Assembly (NCBI GenBank): GCA_037577475.1
Contig: CM075192.1
Coordinates: 8,023,408 to 8,087,407 of the forward strand
Source: Chaunax sp. Z400
Taxonomy: Eukaryota > Chordata > Actinopteri > Lophiiformes > Chaunacidae
DNA: 64,000 nt
Direction: 5' to 3'
This document shows positions 51,701 to 61,104 of the stretch, in pieces. Position 1 is the stretch's first letter. Every line of letters starts with the position of its first letter. A model generated the notes under the pieces. The model did not search any database, had not been told where the DNA came from, and worked only from the letters and a program-made list of their open reading frames with translations. The translations under genes were made by a program, and so were the position numbers.

Positions 51701-51846
51701 AACACATGAATCGGTAAATCATAAATATGAGGATTAAAATGGTTGTATATGATTTTTGATATTGCAGGACAAAAGCACAAACTCACACATCCATTTTTAC
51801 ATTTGTTTTCACCCAGCAGGACAAGGTGGAAAGGCCCCTAAACCTG
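36652..51846 (+). CDS. eln: Elastin (tropoelastin), 5' part; exons 1-5, incomplete at 3' end
   Basis: Tropoelastin is the secreted, extensible matrix monomer. Lysyl oxidase cross-links it through lysines on microfibrils to give elastic fibres of arteries and other tissue. Five exons are readable: 36652-36727, 48648-48716, 49528-49563, 51477-51572 and 51817/51820-51846, giving 101-102 codons. Exon 1 encodes a signal peptide. Later exons alternate hydrophobic Gly-rich stretches (Gly with V, T, Q, Y, F, P) with short Lys/Pro segments (KPAKAA and KAPKP, both with K-x-x-K spacing). All donors are GT, all acceptors AG, and every junction is phase 1 splitting a Gly codon (Ala at exon 5 if the first acceptor is used), the characteristic elastin arrangement. 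Introns are 11.9 kb, 0.8 kb, 1.9 kb, 0.24 kb and >12 kb. The start has a good context (G at -3 and +4). Teleosts have two elastin paralogues; I cannot tell which this is. Another Gly-rich matrix protein is possible but less likely. Confidence 0.85.
38270..38296. repeat. Perfect 12-bp inverted repeat
   Basis: The arms 'cagatttgatca' and 'tgatcaaatctg' are exact reverse complements separated by TGT. Pairing extends one or two bases further with a T-G wobble and a C-G pair. It could form a tight hairpin or bind a dimeric factor; no function is implied by the sequence. Confidence 0.75.
41431..41616 (+). mobile_element. SINE family C (tRNA-derived) with target-site duplication
   Basis: The head GGGGGCGTGTTTAGCTCAG continues 'tcggtaaagcgtgcgcccc', a clear tRNA-like A-box region. 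A CT-rich body and the 3' text 'aatgaaggcaaaaattcc' follow. The flanks share 'tgactttgtt' exactly (41431-41440 and 'atgactttgtt' to 41616), read as the target-site duplication. It is the opposite orientation to the copy at 4761-4953. It is a SINE and not a functional tRNA gene, since no acceptor stem closes. Confidence 0.75.
42860..43140 (+). repeat. Dispersed repeat family F (about two ~130-bp units)
   Basis: Units share 'gatgaaacgtggtagaagg', 'tttggagtagatcc' and 'ttaacattgtgag' with 54040-54800. The second unit here is more decayed ('catgaaacctttatcagaa', 'ggatggatcc'). The repeat has no coding content; the 62-codon minus frame within it is spurious. Confidence 0.55.
43503..43523 (+). CDS. 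eln: Candidate 21-nt elastin microexon
   Basis: A strong acceptor (long T-rich tract, then 'ttttttctccag') is followed after 21 bases by a good donor 'atg|gtgagg'. The length is a multiple of three, and the junctions fit the phase 1 frame of exons 1 and 2 exactly. It would insert GGITIFD between the signal peptide and exon 2 without a stop. It lies in the 11.9-kb first intron with no repeat explaining it. The peptide is not an obvious elastin motif, so it may be chance, a rare alternative exon or a decoy. Confidence 0.35.
44290..44545 (-). repeat. Family F/E-like repeat remnant
   Basis: On the minus strand this block resembles family F units (it contains the complement of 'ggatccatg' and of 'tggaagagtgtatcaaagtgg'). 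It ends with a decayed family E terminus ('aatcctgttaacaaaccgg', 'catcttggtggtggta'). The boundaries are approximate. Confidence 0.4.
45231..46215. mobile_element. Inverted-repeat element with GCACTGTAAAAA ends, split by a second element
   Basis: The left end is 'tgcactgtaaaaatg' followed by 'aaggcaacttactgcac'. The right end on the minus strand reads 'tatacactataaaaaggtgc' and 'cttgccttaatatg', so the ends are related inverted repeats. The interior 45544-46066 is a different inverted-repeat element. It is a non-autonomous element without a transposase, of unassigned superfamily. Confidence 0.5.
45544..46066. mobile_element. Inverted-repeat element (family G, copy 1), nested
   Basis: The left end 'ctcgactcgactcgcc...acgctttccatta' matches the right end read on the minus strand ('accgactctgctcgcc...gcgtttccatta'). 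The interior is about 400 bp and shares long segments with 57553-58012, including 'ctgtttaagacaggaacgtc', 'agttacggtcgctaaagtag' and 'ggaaccgcaatggaggtg'. There is no transposase. Minus-strand open frames at 45688-45961 lie inside and are not genes. Confidence 0.7.
48648..48716 (+). CDS. eln: eln exon 2: hydrophobic Gly/Thr-rich domain
   Basis: 69 bp, phase 1-1, with acceptor 'tgtgttccag' and donor 'g|gtaaca'. It encodes GVYVPPGGGTGQGG followed by repeated TG steps and FFPG. There is no lysine. It is the first mature hydrophobic segment, comparable in position and composition to the N-terminal Gly/Pro/Val segment ending in FYPG of mammalian elastin. Confidence 0.85.
48717..49527 (+). other. 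eln: eln intron 2 (0.8 kb)
   Basis: GT/AG bounded and AT-rich, with no recognisable repeat or additional exon. Confidence 0.75.
49528..49563 (+). CDS. eln: eln exon 3: first KP cross-linking segment
   Basis: 36 bp, phase 1-1, acceptor 'tgttttacaag', donor 'g|gtgagt'. It encodes GSAGGYKPAKAAG with the split codons. The two lysines are spaced K-x-x-K beside Pro and Ala, the form of a lysyl oxidase cross-linking site. The exon is very short, as is usual in elastin. Confidence 0.85.
49564..51476 (+). other. eln: eln intron 3 (1.9 kb)
   Basis: GT/AG bounded. No further phase 1-1 elastin exon was found. An acceptor-like 'tgtgtttcag' at 50604-50613 opens an unbroken frame but lacks a phase-compatible donor. 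A short (AGTC)n run lies at about 51291-51309. Confidence 0.65.
51477..51572 (+). CDS. eln: eln exon 4: hydrophobic Gly-rich domain
   Basis: 96 bp, phase 1-1, acceptor 'ccctgacaatag', donor 'g|gtatga'. It encodes a Gly-dominated stretch with GGYGAGGRGVGPGG near the start and GFVNGGLGAG at the end, without lysine. The open frame around it (51407-51709) is only partly coding. Downstream of the donor the A-rich text would read as an unrelated poly-Lys stretch. Confidence 0.88.
51817..51846 (+). CDS. eln: eln exon 5: second KP cross-linking segment, NAGNAG acceptor
   Basis: The acceptor reads 'cccagcag|g', so splicing can begin at 51817 or 51820, adding or omitting one Ala. Either form keeps phase 1 and reads (A)GQGGKAPKPG, with donor 'g|gtaagc'. 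It holds K-x-x-K lysines in a Pro-rich setting. It is separated from exon 4 by only about 245 bp. It is the last exon I can find. Confidence 0.85.
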
Positions 51847-54039
51847 GTAAGCTGCAACATTTATATATTTTATTGTAGAAAGTGGTGTAAAGTAACAGAA
51901 TGGACATAATTGTATGTACATACATTAAAAGAACATGTAAATTATCAAAACATTCTTGTGAAAACAAGAAAGAAATCTTTTTACGATGATGTCAGAAGCC
52001 TCTTTTCTTTCTTACGTTACATTATGGAGAAATACCAATAAAGCAGCGCTATAATAGAAGCAGATTCCTCTGCACTACATACTGTATGACATTAAAGTGC
52101 CCTAAAAAGGAAGGAAATAGATGTTGTTAAAGGGCAGATATAGTGATGTAATGTATAGAGTAAATTATGTTCACACACCAGCAGAAATGGGAGGCCTGGA
52201 CAGCCACAGGGCAAAAACAAAAGAGGAAGCCAAGCTTTTCTTATCAACCTGTATTTTCGTTGGGGTTGGTTTCTACCGGCCTGGCAGCTCTCTGGGGCGA
52301 CCTGACTGGGTGGGACCACACAGACATTCCTCCACTCCCACACCTCTGCTGTATTGGGGAGTGATGATTGGCAGAGTGCAAAGAGCCATCAACGGCCGCC
52401 AAACAATGGTGCCAGGGCACTGATTAATGTTATTGTAATGTTAGACACATACAATATCTGGAAACCTGTGTGTTGAAATTTACCACAGCCCTTCTCTCCG
52501 ATACAGCACAGTAAATATTTTCCTTTGCTGCATTACAGTCTAAGCTGTATTGGTGCTTTAGCGATGTTTGGCTGTCGTTTAATTTCTGTAAGCATTGCTG
52601 ATACCATCACAGCTCTCTCTGTGTGCACAAAGATAAGGAACCACGCAATCGCCTTATAGCCCTGATAACACATGGAGCAGATTACAGAAGGGTCTCTCTC
52701 GAGTGCCACGACCCCACCCTCCAACAAGAGTTGCAGGAGAGACATTTAGTTGAAATGACCTAATATCAAATATTTGGTGGAGGTCGATTCTGGGTGGGTT
52801 CAGAAGAGCTGTACTCGGGAATCACGGCCCAGGCTTTTGTATGCATGAGTTCTCTTTCTCCCTCAACAGGCATGCAGAGCAGAAATTACATTAGTCAGAA
52901 AACGGAAGGCAAATGATGTTCAAACCTGCTCCCCGTGTTTTTGAAATTAGAGCAGATTCGCTCTGGTTGCTGCCTCACATGTTCCATACTAACCTCTGTT
53001 GTATGAAAAAAAAAAGAAAAAGAAAACGTCTAACAGCTCAAACAGCTGGCTAAGGTTTTCCATTTTTTCTGCTGAAAGGAGAGGTTTGAGTTCACTAAGG
53101 CGCTGTGATGTGCTTCATGGTTATGATTGTGTTCAATCTCTGACTGTTGGTTTCCAACATTAGTGCCTTTTTTATATAAGCAATCTCTGTTCTGTCAGGA
53201 ATATTGCTGGAAACGATGCAGATTTTGAAATTGGAACATTGTACCTAACCCTGTACTTCTGAAGTTCACCTGCAGGTAAACTTCTCACAGTGGCAGGTTG
53301 ATTCCTTCTTCATCAGTTAGTCAGTGTTTGGTTTGTGCCACAGAAAATATGCCAGAAAAATGATGCTCTACCAGCATACAGTATGGATTATTGACCATTC
53401 ACTTTTAATCTGTGGCAAACCATAGTCCTTGATCCAGGACCCTTAATAGGACCAAGTGACTACATCTGGTAAGAAACAATCAAACAAAGCAGTGTAAAGA
53501 ATAGCCAGAGTCACATGGCAGTTCAGCATGTTCAACGTTTCTTTGCCTCTGGCTTCGCAACACACAAAGAACATTCTACAAAACTGGGCAGAAAAAGCTA
53601 GAGATATGACATCACACATTTGATTATGACATTTAAAACAACTGGATTATGTCAGAATAAATTATATCATTTTACACACAATACCAGTCAAACGTTTTGT
53701 CCCAGTTTCTTATTGTGAATGAATCTTAGTGAATGAATGGGGATAGGAATTGTATATATTTAGCTGAAATGAAGGTAAATGATCTAGAATATTCTAATGC
53801 CGTGTTTCCTTCTTGTTTTAGCTCAGACATACTTTACTTTTTAATGCACAGGTAATATCTATGGTCAGAAGTAAAGGCAGTAATGCCATTCAAACAAGTT
53901 GCATGTCTCATACTAATCAGCTCTTTGTTGTATATGCTCAGCTATGAATGGCCATTTCATGTCCAGGGCAATAAAACTAGAGATGCAAATTGTAGGTTTA
54001 CAGTGAATTTGTTTCAGTTTGTTTGTCTTTTAACAGAAT
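51847..54039. other. eln: Start of eln intron 5; no exon seen
   Basis: No splice-bounded elastin exon was recognised. The text near 52258-52300 translates to a suggestive GVGFYRPG but has no acceptor in front of it. Otherwise this is AT-rich, unremarkable sequence. Confidence 0.5.
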
Positions 54040-54800
54040 TACACAAAACCTATTGACAGATTTATAAAAACTTGGGAGGGTCTAGCAAAGAAGGAACCAT
54101 TCATTTTGGAGTAGATCTCAATAAAAGGGGCAGATCGCTTCCCTTAACATTGTGAGAGAGGACTTTTTTCACCATCGCTGTCTGTTAAACATAAACTACT
54201 TTACAGATTTTGATCAAACGTGGTAGAACGGTTGGACATATTGCAAAGAAGAACCCATAAAAGTTTGGAGTGGATCTGAGTGAAGGGTGGATTCGGGAAC
54301 ATTGATAGGAAAAACAGGCCTTATTTGCCGGTTTTTCTCAATTACGCATAAAATTCTTGATATATTACAATGAAACTGGGTGGAAGGGCTGGGCATGTGC
54401 CAACGACGAAACCATCAGATAAAGGGGCGGATCCATTAATTTCGGTTTGTTTATTTACCTCCGCCAAGGAGGTTATGTGATTGGTTTGGTTTGTTTGTTT
54501 GTCTGTTTGTTTGTTTGTTTGTTAGCAGGATTACACAAAAACCAAAGGATGGATTTGCATGTAATTTTCACCAAAGACGGACCCTAGCATATCCGAAAGG
54601 GTGATGATGCAGATCCGGGAATTTTTTAAAGGGCCTTGGCGGAGGTCTGCTCTCTCCGAGCGCTCTTGTTTACTTCATTTAACATTGTGAGATATGTCTT
54701 TTTTGTATCAATTATGCATCAACTACTACAGATGTTCATGAAAACTGTTAGGTTGGGTCACCAATTGGAATTTGGATTTGGGTTTGATTTAATTAAGAGG
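54040..54800 (+). repeat. Dispersed repeat family F, several ~130-bp units, interrupted
   Basis: Three to four related units follow one another, each with a 'tttgatcaaacgtggtagaa'-type segment, a 'tttggagtggatctgag'-type segment and 'ggcggatcc...ttaacattgtgag'. The last unit is split by a family E element at 54452-54670, resuming with 'catttaacattgtgagata'. It is related to 42860-43140. Confidence 0.6.
54452..54670 (-). repeat. Dispersed repeat family E, short complete copy
   Basis: It begins 'ttacctccgccaaggagg' and ends 'ttggcggaggtctgctctc...gagcgctcttg', so both family E ends are present in 219 bp. The inside carries 'ggatttgcatgtaattttca' and 'accctagcatatcc', the minus-strand form of 26250-26310. 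A pentamer GTTTA lies on both sides and may be the target-site duplication. Confidence 0.7.
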
Positions 54801-57552
54801 AACTGTGTAACTGAGTACCCCTCTAGTTATTATTATTTATGAATAAGAGTATAAAAATTGTTTCAGTACTTTTCTTAGGCCTTCACTTATTACCTTGAAG
54901 GTCCACAGGGTTCCCCTCTGCCTATAATATATAAAGCAGTATTCTGTTACTAAGGAGACACAAATGTAAAGAACAGTTCTAGACCACTAATGCTGCTGAA
55001 CTGATGCACACCTGGCACCTGGCCAGTAATAGATTAGAGCAGCTGGCTATGTGAGTGGCGTGACTGCGGTGAATTGCTGCGTAGCTCGTGCAAGACCATG
55101 TAAATGTTACGCTAAATGTGAAGCCTGTCATCATTTAGCTTTGATAAAGGACTGAAAGCTGGAAAGAGGAACATTCTCTCTCTACGAGCAGCTGTTGGAC
55201 ATCGAATCCCGTGTTACCTCAAGCAAAGGTGGATTCAGTCGTCACGGTGTGATTGAAAAAAATCAGCTTTTGAGGGCTAGCTTCTTGTAACTTTCAGGCA
55301 GTGTGAAGGCAGTTCACAAGAAACATAAATATTGTTGTTGTTTTTGTGGCTTTATTCTACCATTGCAGTAGTCTACTTTAGGTCGATATAGGTTTTATCT
55401 TTGTGGGATATCTACAGTATAGGTGTGTGTCAAAGGAATATTTATGATTCATAAAGAAAGCTGGCTGGCAGTCCGTCTTTTGGGACTTGCCTTGAGTTGG
55501 CATTAGCAGCTCAAGCAGAGGCCCCACAAGTAGCCAGACCACATGGTGTTTGTCACAGACGTTCTGAAACTAGTTGTGTTGCTTTTGGCTGGTCCAAAAG
55601 GAAACAAAGTAGGCAGATGGATGTCTGCTTCCAGTCAGTCCAACAGTAGCTGACAAAGTTGACCATCGATGCTTGAATGCATGACCATTTAATATACTGG
55701 ATCTTTTGGTAGCTCCACCCACTATCAGTCAGCCAAAAGATCGAAGGAAATTGATCACATGAGCCCAAGATTCAACCGAACATTGAAATGCAGCAGATGT
55801 TATTCATAACTCAGTGTATTTACTGTAGCCCTCATTTTTTATGTTTTACACTATATCACTGTTATTTTGGCTCCTCACTGCCACTGAATAAAAATTGAGA
55901 AGTGGTAGAAAAATTGTGAAAAAAGTTCCACCGATTAGGCATAACTGAGCCTGATTGTATCTTATTTACTCATGATAAAATCATGCTTGGAAAATACTGT
56001 AACACACATATGATTTAATATGATGGATTACATCGGTCAATTCAGCGGCATGTTCTTAGAGTTTGTTGTTTACAGCTCTGAAATCTTGGATCCCATGACT
56101 TCTGTGATGTAGACCAAGAGTTGTAGCTCACAGTAAAACATGAATAGCTGGCTCTGAGTGATCAACACGTCACTCTGGTGTCTGGTACTCTCTTTGACGC
56201 CGTCGCTGGAAATGTTGCACATGTGTAGTAATGAAGAAAATATTGTTTTTGTTGTTGTTATTTTCACCAATAGTGCAAACTTTGAATCATTTTGTGTATA
56301 GTGATCACCTTTCCGCAATTTAAAATGCACATATCATTAATATTCCTGGTTCTTTTGGTTCATCTTTAAATCTTTTAGTTCACATCAGCATCACTTTTTG
56401 AAGAAGCACAAAGTTTACTTGTCTGCTTCACACCAGGAAGAGTGAGCACAAGCAGAGAATCGGAATGATAGAATGGATAAGGGGAGGACAGAGAAAAGAC
56501 AGGGTGAAGTAAGAGGTGCGGAGAGGAGAAATAACTCTTACAAAAACACTGTATACTGTGCGTGTGGTGCACCACCACACACACACTATGCACATTCATT
56601 CAGGCGATGCACATGCTTAGAGCAAACTGATAGATTGAGGTGAGGATGAAAGTGTTTAGCCAAAGGAAGATGAGTTTGGAGGAGATTTAGTCTCCTGGAG
56701 CACATGTGTTTTTCATTAACTCAGACTGAGCTCCTCTGAGCTGTCAGGGACTGGAAGCATCTGCGTGTGGATGTGCATGAGCGAGAATGTTTCTAGATAT
56801 GTTCATGGTCATACGTCTTAAACTGAGCTCATGTGCACACACAGACTCATAAATACTGTGTATGCATCCTTAAACTGGTTTGGGGGGCATGCAGTAGTTT
56901 CTCCAGATCCCCGACAAACATACGCAGACACACACCATAAATGAATTGCTCCTCACTCAGACACAAGAAGCATGTGAAAAATGGCCTTTTCCTCTTTTCT
57001 CACTCACTTACCTTCCCTCCTGCTCACCTCAAATTGCTCTCAGTGCAGAACCTTCAATATGCTGGAACATGAGCTGCCTGAGGAGACTTTATTTTTGTAT
57101 ATATATATATTAGGTACAAATCATCCCCAACCTCAACTCAGCTTGTTTGTTCACATTGGAAATGCCTTGAGCTTCGCAACCCATTCGTCTTGGATAACAT
57201 CACCAGATGTTGTTAACTTCTTCAGTAATCTTGCAAATTCATCTCAAGAATTAATCTGACATTGGCGTAAAGCAAGATAAGGGCTTTATTAGTTCTTATT
57301 GGTCGTTAATCAGTCATGCATGCCACACGTTACAGTTTCTAGCTGCGGTATTTCCCCCATAATGAAGTGATACTCATACTCACTACAGCTCAATAACAAT
57401 CTCCTCAGCCTTTCACCAGTCTGCTCTGTGTCGTGTTTGCATGATTACCACCAGTGTCATTTGTTTCCATGTTAACTGGGTTTGGAGATGAGCCATCGCT
57501 TGGCATGCCCTCACAATATAGGCAATATGGAGAATATAAGGTCACATATTTA
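54801..57552. other. No exon seen (eln intron 5)
   Basis: There is no supported exon, RNA gene or complete mobile element. Short (TA)n text lies near 57100-57112. Open frames at 56070-56330 (-), 56375-56599 (-) and 56981-57259 (+) have no recognisable domain and lack splice support. Confidence 0.45.
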
Positions 57553-58012
57553 CACGTACGACATGAGCCACTCTGCTCGGCTTGGTATCTGATACTTGCC
57601 TGCAGGTCGTTTTTAGGTGGTCGCTGCACGAAGCTGCCGTGGTTTAGTCACATACAAGACACACACCTCTGGTGATCCTCTCATCAGCTGTTTAAGACAG
57701 GAACGTCTGCACCTTCTCAATACAGCGGCTGCAATTAAAAAAAAGTTACGGTCGCTAAAGTAGCTTCACTGAGTGTGGCGGCCATTGATTAGTGCTGTGC
57801 AGATTCTCTGTGTGCCGCACATTGACCAATCATTGGTCTGTAACGCTTCACATGACCTTTTAATACCTCCTCGGCTGTCTTGGAACCGCAATGGAGGTGT
57901 TACTAAAAAAGTTGTACCAGGTACCAGGTACTTTTTCGCTAATAGAAAACCAAAAAAGGCCAGTGGAGTCCAATAGAGTAGAGCCCGTACTACGCAGTGG
58001 AAATGGGGCCAT
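57553..58012. mobile_element. Inverted-repeat element (family G, copy 2)
   Basis: It is colinear with 45544-46066 in the same orientation: 'ctgtttaagacaggaacgtc', 'agttacggtcgctaaagtag', 'ggcggccattgatt', 'ggaaccgcaatggaggtg' and 'accaggtactttt' occur in order. The left end ('cactctgctcggcttggta') is degraded, and the middle lacks about 80 bp present in copy 1. It is non-autonomous, and open frames within it are not genes. Confidence 0.7.
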
Positions 58013-59210
58013 GGAAAGATATGTTCATGCCGAGCCCACATCTGAGCTGAAGTGTAATGTTGTCATGGATGGGAGGATTGAGGATTGAGGATTGAGCCTC
58101 ATGTTGACCATGAATAAGAAAAATAGCCTTTATTTAAATTTACATTTTTGTATTTTAAATAAAAAATAAAAGTGACCGATGGGACCAATAAAACTGCTTA
58201 AGTAATACTGTTGAAATGCTGTATCATTAAATAATCGCTGCTGACGGTGGCCTTAGTTAGACATTTATTTCCCACTGAATTTTCAGTCACTTATAAACTG
58301 GAATCAACTGAAATCTTGTGACCTCAGTGAAATGTTTTTGAGTTTTGGATTTCTCACGATTGATCCAGATTCACTGCTGGAATAAATGAGGATGAAGGGT
58401 TTGGAGTAACTTCGGCTTTGGCCCTTTAGGACTTATCCCGATGTTTTGCGGTCCATGTCACAATACCTCCACATATAATGTATAATTTGGTAAACAAAAT
58501 TCCCACTGTCAATAGCACAATTTATCTCTCTTACTTATTTTCTTTGTAGAGGATCCCATATGTTTGTTATGATGACATGCCTCAGATGGCTGCACAATGA
58601 TCACAGCCTTTGTGATGACAGAGGAACATGAAAATGCTTTTGAGGCTGACTCAGTGACTCAAAGGTCAGAATTTCGATGTGCATATTTTGATTTTAGATG
58701 ACCTGTCCAACACTTATCTCTCTTTTCTCAAGCCTTAGTTGTTAAACTATTCAGTGAGGTGGCAGTTAGATGCATATGTGGACCATCTGGGAGAAGAATC
58801 ACACTTGGCCAACTTTACATACCATGGTCACATGCTGTAAACTGTTTTTCTCACCCTATGCATGATTGCACATAATAATGATAATAATAATACTAAAGAA
58901 CCTGTTAAGCGTCTTTATTAATAAGGTGCAGAAATAAAAGGAGAACAACATATTGACATGGAACATAAAGATGAGTAGTTTTTCAAAATGCACATATTCT
59001 TTGCATGGGCACTACTGTGCTCTCTTGTACTCTTGTGTTTCTGCCTTGTCCACATGCAGTGAGTGTGTGTTCCTTACTAAAATGGGCAATGATACAAGCA
59101 CTGGGACTACTACTGTATGAAGACATATTCAAGGGCTCAGCATTGGCAGAGCTTATTTGACATTCCTTTACAAATGGAGGGGAAGAACTGCAATGAAAGC
59201 ATCTAACACA
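58013..59210. other. No gene seen
   Basis: AT-rich sequence without a recognised exon or element. The acceptor-like 'tttctttgtag' near 58550 leads into a frame that stops after seven codons. Confidence 0.45.
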
Positions 59211-59534
59211 CTGTAAAACTTGAATTTACAGTGAAATCTGAACAGAATTCTGCTGTGTTAACATCATACGGGGAAATACTGTGAACTTCAATGCACTTTG
59301 GGATAAATAAAACATTACTACATTACTTTAAGAGAATGCCATTATTTATAGTAATGTACGGCAAATGTAACACAGAGCATCATGGGAAGGTGTCAGAGAA
59401 GTGATGGGACAGCATTTGAAAATGAACAGACAGAAGTTACAATCAGCCCAGCCTTTTGACACAAATGTCCAGACCTGCAATGAGGAGGAAACCTCCACAT
59501 AAGGCACGTTTTATTGGCATAACATAATAAGATA

Positions 59535-59541
<7 letters not shown>

Positions 59542-59607
<66 letters not shown>
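59542..59607. repeat. (AT)n microsatellite
   Basis: About 33 uninterrupted AT dinucleotides directly precede the LINE fragment. This may be a degenerate target or slippage product. Confidence 0.95.
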
Positions 59608-59609
<2 letters not shown>

Positions 59610-60120
59610 TCTAATTGCAGCGTTTGATACGATTGATCATACGATTGATCATTATATCTTAATCAATCATCTTGAAAAGTTGGTAGGTCTCTCTGACTCT
59701 CTGACTCTGTGTTAAACTGGTTCAAAACTTAAGGGGAAAGTCAAGGGGAGAAAGTCGGTCCATTACTGTTCACACTATACATGCTGTTATCTGAGGACTA
59801 AACTGAAACCGTATCAGAATCCTACTAAAACAGTAAGAGTGCTGATTGATAATGTGGGGAATTTAACTCCTTGGATTAAATCTCAGGTTACAAAAAGATG
59901 CTGAAAAACTGATTTATGTCTTTCTTTCAAGCTGACTTGATTGCTGTAAGACACTATTTACTGGTCTCCCTAAAAAACTCCTGAGAGATTTCATCTTATT
60001 CAAAATGCTGCAGCTCAACTATTAACCAGAACCAAGAGGAGAGATCACATTAGTCCTGTTTTAGCTCCCCTGCACTGGTTTCCTGTTACATCTAGAATTA
60101 ACTTCAAGGTCTTTTAGGGT
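59607..60120 (+). mobile_element. L2-like LINE reverse transcriptase remnant
   Basis: The first readable frame has 'AAFDTIDH', the conserved reverse transcriptase block around the first catalytic Asp region in L2/CR1 LINEs. It is followed by text like 'HLEKLVGLSDS' and, after a stop, 'WFKT'. Farther on, fragments read like 'GLPKKLLRDFILFKMLQLNY', the region after the reverse transcriptase. A 12-bp in-frame duplication repeats TIDH, and several frameshifts and stops make it clearly dead. Large parts between the motifs are deleted. Confidence 0.75.
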
Positions 60121-60365
60121 CAGAGTTTTCTAGGGCATGATGCTGAGCCCCAAATTGCTCCCAGTGGCTGTTCCCTTCCATCTGTTCTACTGGTGTGTGA
60201 CTGAATGTGTGAATGCTTATCTCCTGATGTGGTGGCATGCAAGGGGCCAGCCTTGAATGTGTGTGTGTGAATGGGTGAATGCTGGCTTGTGTTGTGAAGT
60301 ACTTTTAGTGGTTAGTCAGACAAACAAGGCGCTATATACTGTAAGTACAGTCCTTTTATTTGCAA
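60121..60365 (+). repeat. L2/SINE-type 3' tail
   Basis: Text with 'gtgtgtgaatgggtgaatgc', 'gtgaagtacttttagtggtt' and 'aaggcgctatata' matches the 3' tail commonly shared by fish L2 LINEs and their partner SINEs. It directly follows the LINE coding remnant and may be that element's own 3' end. Confidence 0.6.
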
Positions 60366-60636
60366 TAAATAAAATTAAAATTAAAATTTATTTTATAAGT
60401 ACTATCACAGCAGCATTCTGAAATGATCATTAAATACAGCATACATACAGTACTGTAGATTCAGATCCAGTCAACATACTGTAAATATACAGTAATTTAC
60501 AAGAATGCAGTAATGGCCTGTATATTTATTTCTAGTAATATATTGTAATTCTAAACACAGTAAGAAACTGTAAAGAATACATTACTTTGCAGGTACAGCA
60601 GCTCCTGGTTAATCCCTGTAAAGTTACAGTAAAAAG

Positions 60637-60660
60637 TTTTACAGTATATATACTGTAAAA
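60637..60660. repeat. Perfect 24-bp palindrome
   Basis: The 12-base arm TTTTACAGTATA is followed immediately by its exact reverse complement with no spacer. It lies in the centre of the TTTACAGT-rich block. Confidence 0.9.
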
Positions 60661-60783
60661 AAAATCCTAATTTTATGGGGGAAAAACTAAAAAATTTTGC
60701 AGTAATTTTCTGTTTGTTTTTTTAATACGAAACTATGTAAAATTACAGACAATTTATTGTCACCAATTTTGCATGTTTTTGCA

Positions 60784-60912
60784 CCTGGAGGGAACCCACA
60801 CAGACACGGGGAGAACATGCAAACTCCACACAGAAAAGTCCCAGGTCCTCAGTTGGATTTGAACCCACGACCTTCTTGCTGTGAGGCAACATGCTACCCA
60901 CTGCAGCTGCCC
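60784..60912 (-). repeat. SINE family A, head portion
   Basis: 'gaacatgcaaactccacac', 'gtcccaggtcctcagttgg' and the B-box complement 'ggatttgaaccc' continue into a decayed tRNA-like head ending 'cactgcagctgccc'. The 3' body is missing. Confidence 0.75.
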
Positions 60913-61104
60913 TAAACTACATTAATTAACTGTAATTAAATATTGTCCTTGTTGTATAAGCTAAAAAAATACTAAATATACTAAGAATTTAACATTTTTC
61001 TTTGTAATTTGAAGGTAAATCGTATTAGTTTTATATCAATGTGTACTTTTACATGCAAATTCAAAATTTAAATTTAGCTGGGTTTTTTTTCATGACATCA
61101 AAAA

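Noticed and set aside
52258..52310. Elastin-like translation GVGFYRPG after exon 5
   Set aside because: No AG acceptor or pyrimidine tract immediately upstream, and the rest of the frame is not Gly-rich.
53822..53851. 30-bp candidate exon with acceptor 'cttgttttag' and donor 'gtaata' after eln exon 5
   Set aside because: In the required phase 1 frame it contains a TAA stop.
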